Positions 43,656 through 52,449 of a DNA stretch of 64,000 nucleotides are shown one piece after another (the stretch's first letter is position 1; every line of letters begins with the position of its first letter). The notes beneath the pieces are model-generated. The model searched no databases. It saw nothing but the letters and a program-made list of their open reading frames with translations, and was not told the origin of the DNA. The position numbers and the translations under genes were made by a program. The stretch is taken from assembly GCF_001427105.1 (NCBI RefSeq), contig NZ_LMGI01000001.1:248001-312000 (forward strand). The letters run 5' to 3'. This DNA is from Sphingopyxis sp. Root154 (lineage in GTDB: Bacteria > Pseudomonadota > Alphaproteobacteria > Sphingomonadales > Sphingomonadaceae).

Positions 43656-45793
43656 CAGAACGACCTCGCCGCAAGCGCTCGGGCATGACGCGACTGCGAC
43701 CATCCGATCAGCGCGGCGCGCCAACGGCGGCCAATTTTTTCCCAACGCCCCGGATTGGCGGTGATGCTGGCCTTGTAAAAGGACGGGCACAGGATGGCGG
43801 CATGCGCGACTTCACCGCAATTGCCGCATCCGACGCAGCTGTTATCGATATGCGTGACGGGATCCTCGCGTAGCGGATCGGGATTCGCGCGGATCGACAA
43901 GGACGGACAACCCGACAAACGGATGCAGGCATGATCGCCGGTGCAGGTTTCCGGATCGACACCAAAACGCTCGCGCACGACGCGCTTGCCTTCGGACACG
44001 GCCTTGGCCATCAGCGGCTTGATGCGGCGCTGTTTGTTGAGCATGCATTCCGACTGGGCGACGATCACCTTTGGCCCGCGTTCTGGGCTGGTCAGCGCCT
44101 CGCGCAGCGTGTCGCGCATCCGCGTCACGTCATAGGTTCGCGTCAATGTGCGTGCCCAGGTGATCCCCAGACCGCGAAGCGCCTTTTCGATCGGATTGTT
44201 CGTCGTGCGCGTCGCATTTTCGGCCTGCGAAGAAAGGACATCCTGCCCCCCGGTCGCCGCCGAATAGCCGTTATCGACAATGATCGTGACATTGTCGTCC
44301 TGGTTGAACACGGCATTTCCGATACCCGACGTCAGGCCGTTGTGCCAGAAGCCGCCATCGCCCATCATGGCGATCGCGCGCTTCGCGCCTGCCCCTTCGG
44401 ACGGCTTGAACGCCGATGCGCCCGCGGTGCCCAGCCCATAACCCATCGTCGTGTTGCCAATATGGAACGGCGGCAGGATCGAAAAAAGATGGCAGCCGAT
44501 GTCGGCCGAAACGTGAAAATCGCCGAGCTCTTCCTGGACCAGCTTCATCGCCGAAAAGATCGGGCGTTCGGGGCAACCGGTGCAGAACCCCGCCGGCCGG
44601 GGGGGGACCTGCCCAGCCAGTTCGGGTTCGGGCGGAAGAACCGCCATGCCGGCCGGTACGCGGGCCGGCGCCCATTGCCGCAGAAATTCGACAACGCCGT
44701 CATAGAGAACCTGCGCCGAATATTCGCCAGCGCGCGGCAGGATGTCTTTGCCGACAATTCGCGTCTGCAGATCGGCGCGGCGCATCATCGTATTGAGCTC
44801 ATGCTCCATGAACTCGGGCTGCCCTTCCTCGACGACGAGCACCGCGGTCTTGCCGGCACAGAAGGAGCGCACCTCGTCGGGGATAAGCGGGTAGACGGCG
44901 TTGAGGCAGTAAATCGGCACGCGGCTGGCGCCATAGGCATCCGACAAACCCGCGATTTCGAGCGCCCGGTTGAGCGAATTATAGAGCCCCCCCTGAACGA
45001 TGATGCCGATATCGTCGGTTTCGGGCCCGAACCATTCGTTGAAATGATTCTCGGCAATGAAGCGGATGCCCGCCGGCCAGCGCTTCTCGATCTTCTCATG
45101 CTCGTGCAGGAAGTTGGCGGGCGGAAGCACGATCCGATCGACGTCGCGCACCGGGTTTTGTGCGGCCTCGCCCACCGTCAGCGGCGGACGACGATTGTCC
45201 TTGGCGACGAATTCGCCCGTCATGTGGCAGGCGCGGACGCGCATTTCGAGCATCACCGGCGTATTCGACGCCTCTGACAGCGCAAAGCCCTTTTCCACCA
45301 TATCGACAATGCTGGTAAGGTTCGGACGCGGATCGAGCAGCCACATCTGCGATTTCATCGCAAAGGCGTGGGTGCGCTCCTGCATGATCGACGATCCCTC
45401 GCCATAATCTTCGCCGATGATGATCAGCGTGCCGCCGGTCACACCGCCCGAGGCAATGTTCGACAGCGCGTCGGATGCGACATTGGTGCCGACGACCGAC
45501 TTCCAGGCCACCGCGCCACGCAGCGGATAGTTGACCGATGCCGCGAGCATGGCCGCGGCCGAAGCTTCGCTTGCATTGGATTCGAAATGGACGCCCAGTT
45601 CGCGCAAGAGTGGGTCGGCGTCGGAAAACACGTCCATCAAGTGACTGATCGGGCTGCCCTGATATCCGCCGACATAGGCGACACCCGATTGCAACAGCGC
45701 CTTTGTCACGGCAAGGATCCCCTCGCCTTCGAAGATTTCGCCATTGCCGAGGCGGAGCTTCTCGACCTCTTTCTTGAACGAACGTTCGGCCAC
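43655..45793 (-). CDS. iorA: Indolepyruvate ferredoxin oxidoreductase alpha-type subunit (IorA-like)
   Basis: The 712-residue protein has the pyruvate-oxidoreductase N-terminal domain ('GGYQGSPISHLMDVF' near residue 42), a middle transketolase-like domain, a TPP-binding domain ('DIGCHLFSILPPFHIGNTTMG' in parts, 'AIAMMGDGGFWHNG') and a C-terminal 4Fe-4S ferredoxin region with cysteine motifs ('NSCVGCGNCGEVAHAAILCPS'). This is the IorA architecture. The GTG at 45793 is chosen because AGGAGGAG lies about 8 bases upstream. Ferredoxin-dependent oxidoreductases are usually oxygen-sensitive, which is unusual amid oxygenases. A CoA ligase is absent nearby, so this enzyme may be how CoA enters the pathway. 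Confidence 0.87.
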   Translation of the reverse strand: MAERSFKKEVEKLRLGNGEIFEGEGILAVTKALLQSGVAYVGGYQGSPISHLMDVFSDADPLLRELGVHFESNASEASAAAMLAASVNYPLRGAVAWKSVVGTNVASDALSNIASGGVTGGTLIIIGEDYGEGSSIMQERTHAFAMKSQMWLLDPRPNLTSIVDMVEKGFALSEASNTPVMLEMRVRACHMTGEFVAKDNRRPPLTVGEAAQNPVRDVDRIVLPPANFLHEHEKIEKRWPAGIRFIAENHFNEWFGPETDDIGIIVQGGLYNSLNRALEIAGLSDAYGASRVPIYCLNAVYPLIPDEVRSFCAGKTAVLVVEEGQPEFMEHELNTMMRRADLQTRIVGKDILPRAGEYSAQVLYDGVVEFLRQWAPARVPAGMAVLPPEPELAGQVPPRPAGFCTGCPERPIFSAMKLVQEELGDFHVSADIGCHLFSILPPFHIGNTTMGYGLGTAGASAFKPSEGAGAKRAIAMMGDGGFWHNGLTSGIGNAVFNQDDNVTIIVDNGYSAATGGQDVLSSQAENATRTTNNPIEKALRGLGITWARTLTRTYDVTRMRDTLREALTSPERGPKVIVAQSECMLNKQRRIKPLMAKAVSEGKRVVRERFGVDPETCTGDHACIRLSGCPSLSIRANPDPLREDPVTHIDNSCVGCGNCGEVAHAAILCPSFYKASITANPGRWEKIGRRWRAALIGWSQSRHARALAARSF

Positions 45794-45876
45794 CTTCCCT
45801 CTCCTCCTTAGCCCCGGCACCGCGAACCACAGTCTGCTCCGTCGCGCCGGGAGCAATTATCAACCTGCCGCAATTT

Positions 45877-45891
45877 ACGTGCAGATGCAAC
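45877..45891. promoter_or_regulatory. ACGTGCAnnTGCAA operator-like site between IorA and the second MarR gene
   Basis: ACGTGCAGATGCAAC is 84 bases upstream of the IorA-like start and 59 bases upstream of the MarR start, in the divergent region. It matches the sites at 41276-41290 and 58348-58362. A regulator binding its own divergent promoter is usual for MarR proteins. Confidence 0.6.
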
Positions 45892-45949
45892 CAATATCCG
45901 AAGCGCGTTGCGTGGCGCGGGTGTTGACGATATGGGGCGGCGCCGAAGG

Positions 45950-46420
45950 ATGATCGACTTGGACAACCGAATCTTGGCCGACCCGGGGACCCCCGCATTC
46001 CAGGTGGCCCAATATCCCTTTTACCTGCTCAACCGGCTGGTCGGGCGCTACAACAAGGTCATCGGGCGCGAATTGCAGAAGCTCGGCCTCGACATTCCGA
46101 GCTGGCGCGTTCTGATGATCCTCGGCGAAGCGTCGCCGCGGAGCGTTCGCGATATCGCCACCGCGGCGGTCATTCCGCTGTCGACAATGACGCGCATCGT
46201 CCAGCGGATGGAGGCCGCGGGGTTCGTTCGCGCGGCACCGAGTCGCCAGGATGCGCGGGTCACCGAAGTCTCGCTATCGCCGCTGGGCCGGGCCAAAACG
46301 GTGAACGCACGCGAGGCGGCAGCGCCGGTCTACCGCAAGCTCATCGCCGACATCGAAGAGCCCGAATTCAACAAGCTTCTGGACCTGCTCAATCGGATGC
46401 ATGCCAATCTGGACGATTAA
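45950..46420 (+). CDS. MarR-family regulator, divergent from iorA
   Basis: This 156-residue MarR protein has the winged-helix core ('QVAQYPFYLLNRLVGRYNKV', 'IPSWRVLMILGEASPRSVRD', 'AAVIPLSTMTRIVQRME', 'PSRQDARVTEVSLSPLGR'). I take the ATG at 45950; ATGs at 45908 and 45932 are possible. It diverges from the IorA-like gene and the ACGTGCAnnTGCAA site lies between them. It is the best candidate for the regulator of the IorAB, cyclase and cupin-nitrilase promoters that share that motif. Confidence 0.83.
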   Translation: MIDLDNRILADPGTPAFQVAQYPFYLLNRLVGRYNKVIGRELQKLGLDIPSWRVLMILGEASPRSVRDIATAAVIPLSTMTRIVQRMEAAGFVRAAPSRQDARVTEVSLSPLGRAKTVNAREAAAPVYRKLIADIEEPEFNKLLDLLNRMHANLDD

Positions 46421-46479
46421 GACGGACGCGGTTGTCAAAGGCGCCGGGCTTCGGGGTCCGGTCGTCCGCCGCGAACCCT

Positions 46480-47469
46480 TCAGTTCGTTCGCGCCTTGGC
46501 CAGGGTGACGTTCGGGCTTTCGCCGAAGTGCTGCCGATAAATTTCCGAAAAGCGCCCCGCGTGTGGAAAGCCGGCCATCGCCGCGGCATGCGCGACCGTC
46601 ACGGCGCTGCCGTCGCTCAGCGAGGCACGCACCTGCTCGAGGCGAAGTTCGCGCAGCCGTTCCATCGGGCTGACCCCGCGAAAGCGGCGAAACGCCGACG
46701 ACAAGGTCCGCGGGCTGACGCCCGCGTGGCTGGCCAGGTCGTTGATGGAGATCGGCAAGGCATAGTTTTCGCGCATATATTTCTCGGCCCTCACCACAGG
46801 ATAGGGCGCGGCGGCGCTCTTCGGTTCGAGCGAACCGGCACCGCGATGCGCGAGGATCAGGTGATTTGCGAGAAGATCGGCCGCCAGGGTGCCGATCGGC
46901 GAGCCCGACGAAGCGATACCGGGCGGGCAAAGGAGCAAGTAGCGGGCAAGGCAGAGCAGCGAGGCACCCGACGGCTGACCGAGGTCGAAGCTCTGGTCAA
47001 AACCGTAGCGGGCCGGAGCGGGCCGACCGGTGAGAACCTCGATCGCGCGTGAAATCGTCGATCGGCGCACGGGGATGATCAGCTGCTCGCAATCGGCCGA
47101 CAAGCGGAGGTGACGATGATCGAGCGCTTCTATGATGAGCCCCTGCCCCTCGTTCCCGACGGTTAGCGTGCCCTCATGCTCAACCTCGACGCGTCCCGAC
47201 AGCACGAACTGCAGCAAAAGAAACTCGTTCGACGGCTCGGGCCAGATCGCGACGTCCGACCCGTAGCGCAGCTTGACAAGATCGAGATCTCCGACGCGCA
47301 AGCGGCTCATCGCGGCCTTTTCGGGCAGCGTGCGTCCGCGCAGCTCCATCTGGTGGGGCGCGAGCGCCGACGCGACATTTTCGCAGATCTGGCCGACGTC
47401 CGTGCCCAAGAGGACACGCCCGTGATCCATCCGGCGAAGTTCGCGGCGAAAACTGTGCAATGAAGCCAT
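46480..47469 (-). CDS. AraC-family transcriptional regulator
   Basis: This 329-residue protein has an N-terminal AraC-binding-like sensory part (about residues 40-200, of the AraC_binding_2 or FeaR-like type) and a C-terminal AraC domain ('LPISINDLASHAGVSPRTLS', 'FRRFRGVSPMERLRELRLEQ', 'AAMAGFPHAGRFSEIYRQHF'). It lies 205 bases downstream of the dioxygenase operon's last gene in the same direction, so it may activate that operon. The ATG at 47469 follows GGTGGGG. Confidence 0.85.
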   Translation of the reverse strand: MASLHSFRRELRRMDHGRVLLGTDVGQICENVASALAPHQMELRGRTLPEKAAMSRLRVGDLDLVKLRYGSDVAIWPEPSNEFLLLQFVLSGRVEVEHEGTLTVGNEGQGLIIEALDHRHLRLSADCEQLIIPVRRSTISRAIEVLTGRPAPARYGFDQSFDLGQPSGASLLCLARYLLLCPPGIASSGSPIGTLAADLLANHLILAHRGAGSLEPKSAAAPYPVVRAEKYMRENYALPISINDLASHAGVSPRTLSSAFRRFRGVSPMERLRELRLEQVRASLSDGSAVTVAHAAAMAGFPHAGRFSEIYRQHFGESPNVTLAKARTN

Positions 47470-47673
47470 GCCGTCCCCACCGGGCCGGCAGGTCACCGAT
47501 CAGCATCAAACGCGACGGCGGTCCAGCGAGACCCGTTTCAAAAGTTGGACGCACGAAACATAGGCGCGTCCGCGCCTGCATCTTAGCATCTATGGGCGAG
47601 GGTGCAATGCCGTTGCCCGAGCCCCGCCGAACGGGACTCGTCGCGCGGGCGGCTTACGATCCACCTCCCCTGA

Positions 47674-49251
47674 TCAGCCGATCGCCTGTGCCACCATAAA
47701 TCCCGATGTCCCGCTCAACCCGGGTCCCGGATGGGTCGAGGCGCCCATATGATAAAGCCCGCGCACGGGCGTGGCGTGGTTGCGGCTGCCGGCGAAGGGT
47801 CTGAACAGATGAAACTGGTCGATCGAACAGACCCCCGAATAGGGATCGCCTCCGACGAGATTGATATTATGCGCCTCGAGGTCGTGCGGACCGTATATCT
47901 TGCGGCCGAGGATCGTAGCGCGGAAGCCGGGAACATGCGCTTCGATCCGATCGAGGATACGCTCGGCGTAGGCCGCGGCCGTCCGGTCGTCCCATCGGCC
48001 ATCGGCGGGCGCATCAATCACCCCCGCGGCATCGCCGCGAATGGCGCGCGGCAACTCCTGGAGCTGGATCCACAGGATCGACTTTCCTTGCGGGCAACGA
48101 CTGGGATCGGCATCGGCCGGTTGCCCGACAACGATCGTCCCTTCGGCCGGAAGCAGCCCCCGGTCGGCCTCGTTGACCGCGCGAGAGACGGCGTCCAGAC
48201 CGCTCGTCAGGTGAAGCAGCCCCACCTTCGCCAATTCGGGATCGGCCCAGCGCACCGGCTCCGACAGGGCAAGATGGATTTGCATGTCGGCCCGGCCGAA
48301 ACGATAGGCGGCGGCGCGGACAGCCACCGGCTCAGGGACCAGATCGGTGTCGAGCAGGCGGCCATATAGCTGCCCCGGGGTGACATTGGCGGCGACGGCC
48401 CGCCGCGCCTCGAAGCGGCGGCCGTCGGTCGTGCGAACCGCCGTCGCCCGGCCGCCCGCGACGTCGATGCGCGCGACATCGCAGTCGCGGAGCACGGCGC
48501 CGCCGCCGTTTTCGATGATGCGGGTAAAGGCCCCGACGATCCGGTCGCTGCCCCCCTCGACAAAGGGCAGTCCCGCGGCCTCGAGGGTGAACATCACGAC
48601 CTTTGCCATCATCGCCGAAAAGCTGCTTTCGGGACCAAGCCCGACATGGAGAACCCAAGGGGCCATCAAGGCATGGATAAGGTCGGAATCAAACGTCTGT
48701 TCGAGCCAGTCGCGCACCGAAACAAGCGCGTCGGCGCCAAAGTGCGCCATGCCGTCGATCCCCTTGGACCAGCCAGCTTTCGCCAGCAGCTTGACCGTCG
48801 CGGCCGAACGCGGCTCATTGCCCAAAAGGCCGAAGAGCAAAGGCGCTTCGGCTTCGATGCCCCGCATGGCGTTGACATGTGCGTCGCCGTCCTTGGCACC
48901 GAGCGTCGCAAACGCCGCCCGGTTGGCATCGCGATCCTGCCGAAAGACCAGCGACCGCCCGTCAGGGAGCAACACGCCTGTCGGCAGCGTCGCATTGACC
49001 ATGCTGACCCCTTCCGCATCGAGCAGCGGCTTCAGTTTCGGGTAGAAAGGCGTTGTGACGAACAGCGGGTAAGACATGGAAAAAAGATCGTGCCGAAATC
49101 CCGGCAGTGTCGCTTCCTCGGTGCGGATACAGCCCCCGGCCACAGCCTCGCGTTCGAGCACGAGCACCTTGCGCCCTTTTTGAGTCAGTTCGGCCGCGCA
49201 GACGAGCGAGTTGATGCCGCTGCCGATGATGATCACGTCGTAGCTGGTCAT
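47674..49251 (-). CDS. FAD-dependent phytoene-desaturase-like oxidoreductase
   Basis: The 525-residue protein has the N-terminal Rossmann 'VIIIGSGINSLVCAAELTQKG' (split at residues 5-25), 'LVLEREAVAGGCIRTEEATL' and a C-terminal 'VRGLYHMGASTHPGPGLSGT', the layout of CrtI/PYROXD2-type flavoproteins. Such enzymes desaturate, isomerise or oxidise alicyclic or isoprenoid C-C bonds. It is the last gene of the Rieske dioxygenase operon and overlaps the SDR by four bases. Its role there might be oxidation of a dihydrodiol or cyclohexadiene, but that is a guess. Confidence 0.83.
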   Translation of the reverse strand: MTSYDVIIIGSGINSLVCAAELTQKGRKVLVLEREAVAGGCIRTEEATLPGFRHDLFSMSYPLFVTTPFYPKLKPLLDAEGVSMVNATLPTGVLLPDGRSLVFRQDRDANRAAFATLGAKDGDAHVNAMRGIEAEAPLLFGLLGNEPRSAATVKLLAKAGWSKGIDGMAHFGADALVSVRDWLEQTFDSDLIHALMAPWVLHVGLGPESSFSAMMAKVVMFTLEAAGLPFVEGGSDRIVGAFTRIIENGGGAVLRDCDVARIDVAGGRATAVRTTDGRRFEARRAVAANVTPGQLYGRLLDTDLVPEPVAVRAAAYRFGRADMQIHLALSEPVRWADPELAKVGLLHLTSGLDAVSRAVNEADRGLLPAEGTIVVGQPADADPSRCPQGKSILWIQLQELPRAIRGDAAGVIDAPADGRWDDRTAAAYAERILDRIEAHVPGFRATILGRKIYGPHDLEAHNINLVGGDPYSGVCSIDQFHLFRPFAGSRNHATPVRGLYHMGASTHPGPGLSGTSGFMVAQAIG

Positions 49252-50039
49252 TGCCCTGCCTCCTCGAACCAGGCTGCCGGGCTTCGTCCCTGGTCAGGGC
49301 CCAGCATGGTAAATCCGCCATCGACGGAGATTTCGGTGCCCGTGATGAAGCGCGCGCCGTCTGAACAGGCGAACAGCACGACGTCGGCGACGTCGTCGCC
49401 GCGACCGGCCCGTCCAAGCGGGTGAAGGCGCGCCGCCACGCGGTCGGCGCGTTCCATCGTGCCCGCACGGGCCTCCAACGCCGGCGACCATGTCCAGGCG
49501 GGCGTCACCGAGACGACGCGAATGCCGCGCGGCGCCAAAGTCGCCGCTGCGTTACGGGTGAATTGCGCGAGACCCGCTTTCGACGCGGGATAAAGAGCAC
49601 GGCCCGCCGCGCCGAATTTTCCGCCGACGCTGGTGATGTTGACGATGACGCCCCCGCCGTCCGGCAGATGCGGGGCCACTTTCTGCGTCAGGATCGCCGC
49701 GCCGACCAAGTTGACGTTCAGCGTCCCCAGCCACTCCTCGCGCGTGGAGTCCAGCCCGCGGTCGACATAGATGCAGGCATTGTTGATCAACATGTCCACG
49801 CGGCCGAAACGCGCGAGCGCGGCGTTCACCGCGGCGTCGATATCCGCGTCGCTCCCGATGTCGGTTTGCACGAACAAGGCCCGCTCCCCGACTTCCGCCG
49901 CTGCCGCCAGCCCTGTCGCTTCACCGCGACCGAGCATCACGACATTGACTTGGGCCGCGTGCAGCGCATGGGCGATGGCGAGCCCCAGCCCCTGTGTCGC
50001 GCCGCTCACGATTGCGGTGCGCCCTTCGAGATCCTTCAT
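49248..50039 (-). CDS. SDR-family dehydrogenase, possible cis-dihydrodiol dehydrogenase
   Basis: This 263-residue classical SDR has 'AIVSGATQGLGLAIAHAL' at residues 9-26, 'NNACIY', 'NITSVGGKFG' with the catalytic serine, 'YPASKAGLAQF' with Tyr and Lys, and 'FITGTEISVDGGF' at the end. The glycine loop has Ser-Gly where TG is usual. Next to a Rieske dioxygenase it would be expected to oxidise the dihydrodiol, but it could also act on another alcohol. It overlaps both neighbours by ATGA. Confidence 0.86.
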   Translation of the reverse strand: MKDLEGRTAIVSGATQGLGLAIAHALHAAQVNVVMLGRGEATGLAAAAEVGERALFVQTDIGSDADIDAAVNAALARFGRVDMLINNACIYVDRGLDSTREEWLGTLNVNLVGAAILTQKVAPHLPDGGGVIVNITSVGGKFGAAGRALYPASKAGLAQFTRNAAATLAPRGIRVVSVTPAWTWSPALEARAGTMERADRVAARLHPLGRAGRGDDVADVVLFACSDGARFITGTEISVDGGFTMLGPDQGRSPAAWFEEAGQ

Positions 50040-50623
50040 GCCGCAACTCCCGGAAATATGTCATCGACCGCCGAAACTTCGGCGACGAGCGACAGGTTGA
50101 AAAGCGCGGCCGCATGGACAGCCGGGTCGGCGGCAGAGCAAGCGTCGGCGGCCACAACGACGTCATAGCCCATGTCGGCGGCATGCCGCACGCTGTGCTC
50201 GACCACCGAATTGGTGGCAACGCCCGCGACGATCAGCCGCCCCGCATCGAGCCCGCGCAATGTTTCTTCGAGCGATGATTCGAAAAAGGCGTTGACGCGG
50301 CCGTGCGTCACCACCGCTTCGCCGCCGCGCGGTTCCAGCCCGTCGAAGAATTCGGCGCCCCAGCTCCCCTCTTCCATCGCGCCGGACGCTACGACATTGC
50401 GAAAGATCGGTGCGTTCGTCAGCACGCCTTCGTGCCCCTTCGGGAAGGCGATCCGCACATGGACGACCGGCACCGACGCGGCGCGGGCGCCCGCCAGCAA
50501 GGCGTGCGCCGCCGCTACCAGCTCAGCCCGCCGCGTGTCGTCGCGGGTCCCGAGGCGAATCCGGCCTGCCCCGTGCATCACCTCATTCTGGTAATGCAGC
50601 GCGAGCAGGACCGTGTGGCTCAC
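50036..50623 (-). CDS. Isochorismatase-fold protein without the usual catalytic triad
   Basis: The 195-residue protein has the isochorismatase-like hydrolase fold: 'LLALHYQNEVMHG' at residues 6-18, 'GGEAVVTHGRVNAFFESSLE' in the middle and 'VAGVATNSVVEHSVRHAADM' with 'GYDVVVAADACSA' near the end. In active cysteine hydrolases these positions carry Asp in the DxQ motif, a Lys before the 'SAF' strand and a Cys in the 'TNxCVE' loop. Here they read His10, His and Val. So a nicotinamidase- or maleamate-type mechanism is unlikely. It overlaps the beta subunit and SDR genes by ATGA. Confidence 0.78.
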   Translation of the reverse strand: MSHTVLLALHYQNEVMHGAGRIRLGTRDDTRRAELVAAAHALLAGARAASVPVVHVRIAFPKGHEGVLTNAPIFRNVVASGAMEEGSWGAEFFDGLEPRGGEAVVTHGRVNAFFESSLEETLRGLDAGRLIVAGVATNSVVEHSVRHAADMGYDVVVAADACSAADPAVHAAALFNLSLVAEVSAVDDIFPGVAA

Positions 50624-51114
50624 AAAAAGCCTTCGAAATTGCCGTGAACGCCTTCGCTGTCGATAATATCGACCCGCTTCTGCGCGATCAGGAAGCGGCC
50701 TTCCCGCTCGACCAGGCGGTGCGTGTAGAAGCCTGCGATCTGGCGATGGAAGGGGATCCGGCTCTCGGCCATGATGAAGGTCGAGCGCACCAGTATCTCG
50801 CCGTCCTGCTCGGGTTCGCCCAGGCGAATATTGCCGACGATGCGGGCGGCCTGCACCAGCGGTTGCTGCGACCAGGCCCGCTGTTCTTCAAGCCGGCGGG
50901 CGCGCACTTCGCGCATCATCGCGTCCTCGTAGAACAGCGACACATGGTTGATCGGATCGGGCTGGTCGGGGGTGAGCGGCGCCCAGTACATCGCGCCTTC
51001 GGCGAACAGGTCCATCCAGTCGAACCAGCGGCGCTGGTCGAGCAGTGCGGCCTCCTCATACAGGAATTGCGAAACGCGGCCGATGTCAGCTTGCGTCGAA
51101 ACCATCGTTGCCAT
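50620..51114 (-). CDS. Aromatic-ring-hydroxylating dioxygenase beta (small) subunit
   Basis: This 164-residue NTF2-like protein has the dioxygenase beta-subunit pattern: 'QFLYEEAALLDQRRWFDWMD' near residue 16, 'APLTPDQPD', 'RVRAR'-like 'REVRARRLEEQRAWSQQP' and 'EREGRFLIAQKRVDIID' near the end. The small subunit is structural in the alpha3beta3 oxygenase. It lies 3 bases after the alpha subunit gene. Confidence 0.88.
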   Translation of the reverse strand: MATMVSTQADIGRVSQFLYEEAALLDQRRWFDWMDLFAEGAMYWAPLTPDQPDPINHVSLFYEDAMMREVRARRLEEQRAWSQQPLVQAARIVGNIRLGEPEQDGEILVRSTFIMAESRIPFHRQIAGFYTHRLVEREGRFLIAQKRVDIIDSEGVHGNFEGFL

Positions 51115-51117
51115 CGC

Positions 51118-52422
51118 TCAAGCCTCCTTCGTCATATAACCCGCCCAGGCGCGGAACTGGTTGCGCATCGGCAATTCACTGAGGCCGCCCGCCGTATATC
51201 GGCCATCACCTTCGGCCTTTTCGCGGCCCGCTTCGCGGTGGTGACTGACCCAGTCGCCGCCATCGGTCTGGAGACCCTCCTGGCAGCGGGCATAGACTTC
51301 GATATCGTCGGGCATCACGTTGGACGAGGGTGAGTTGACGATATTGGCGTATGCCACCGAACGCTGATAAAATTCGTCCGAGGTGCCCTTGAGGCGGAAG
51401 GTGTAGATTTCCACCATCGTTTCATTGACCGAGATCGGGCGGATGACGCGCAGCTGCTGAAACGACGTGTGCGGCGAACAACTGGGGTAGATGACCGAGT
51501 TGTGCCGCTGGACCGCCAGGATCTCGCGTGCCTTTTCTGCCCCGTGGACCGCCTCCAGCGACGCCTGATGCTCGAGCGAGATACGGTCGGTCGGCGGCAT
51601 GAAGATGGCGCCCATATAGCTGTGGCCATGATCGTAGGCGACCATTTCAAGCGCGCCCCAGAAATCATAGGGTTCGCCATTGCCCTCGATGATGTGGAGC
51701 TGGAAGGGCATTTCGGAGCCCTCCGGCAGGCTCTTATATTTGGCGCGCGCCGCGTTGACTGAACTTTCGTGGGTCACCATCGGATGCGACGTATCATTGA
51801 GGTTCTCGAAGAAAATCTTCCAGTTCGACCGCTGCCTGACACGGAAGACCCCGCCCGAGACCTCGACTTCGCCTTCGGGCGCCCGGTCGCAGAAATTGTC
51901 GATCGAGAGGCTGATTCCGCCCAGAAATTCTTCGAGCGACGGTCCGTCTTCGGCAAGGCTGGCGAATACGAAGCCGCGGTACGATGCATAGCGCGCGACG
52001 CGCTTCACTGAATATTGCGGGTCGCGCGTGTCGAGCCGGGTGTCCTCATATCCTTCGCGCGCCGGGACCGACAGCAGCCGGCCGTCGCAACGGAAGTTCC
52101 AGCCATGAAACGGGCAGCGGAGGAAACGGCCGGCATTGCCGCAAGGATTGACGACAAGTGCCGCGCCCTTGTGCGGGCAACGGTTGTACAGAACATGGGC
52201 TTTTCCGTCTTCGCCGCGAATCAGCACGACCGACTCGCGCCCGATCAAAGCCTGGTGGTAGTCGCCGGTGTTGGGGATCTGGCTTTCGTGGCCGACATAG
52301 ACCCAAGCGTGGCCGAAAATCCTGTCCATTTCGAGATCGAAGACATCCGCGTCGGTATAGACAGCTTTGTGTACCTGATCCTCTTCGACGAGGGCTCCGA
52401 TATTGTTCAGATCAATTGCCAT
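51118..52422 (-). CDS. Aromatic-ring-hydroxylating Rieske dioxygenase alpha subunit
   Basis: The 434-residue protein has a Rieske [2Fe-2S] centre (Cys82-x-His84, Cys103-x2-His106) and a mononuclear iron site with Asp210, His213 and His218 in 'ENLNDTSHPMVTH'. It belongs with two-subunit dioxygenases such as those for aromatic acids, salicylate or indole-acetic-acid catabolism (IacC-type). With the beta subunit and the PDR-type reductase it forms a complete two-component system. The substrate cannot be read from sequence. Confidence 0.9.
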   Translation of the reverse strand: MAIDLNNIGALVEEDQVHKAVYTDADVFDLEMDRIFGHAWVYVGHESQIPNTGDYHQALIGRESVVLIRGEDGKAHVLYNRCPHKGAALVVNPCGNAGRFLRCPFHGWNFRCDGRLLSVPAREGYEDTRLDTRDPQYSVKRVARYASYRGFVFASLAEDGPSLEEFLGGISLSIDNFCDRAPEGEVEVSGGVFRVRQRSNWKIFFENLNDTSHPMVTHESSVNAARAKYKSLPEGSEMPFQLHIIEGNGEPYDFWGALEMVAYDHGHSYMGAIFMPPTDRISLEHQASLEAVHGAEKAREILAVQRHNSVIYPSCSPHTSFQQLRVIRPISVNETMVEIYTFRLKGTSDEFYQRSVAYANIVNSPSSNVMPDDIEVYARCQEGLQTDGGDWVSHHREAGREKAEGDGRYTAGGLSELPMRNQFRAWAGYMTKEA

Positions 52423-52449
52423 GGGGAACTCCCTATTTCCTGTTTCTGG

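Noticed and set aside
50036..50623. Maleamate amidohydrolase (NicF-like) as a partner of the maleate isomerase
   Set aside because: The fold fits and the idea is attractive, but the Asp, Lys and Cys needed for that reaction are all replaced.
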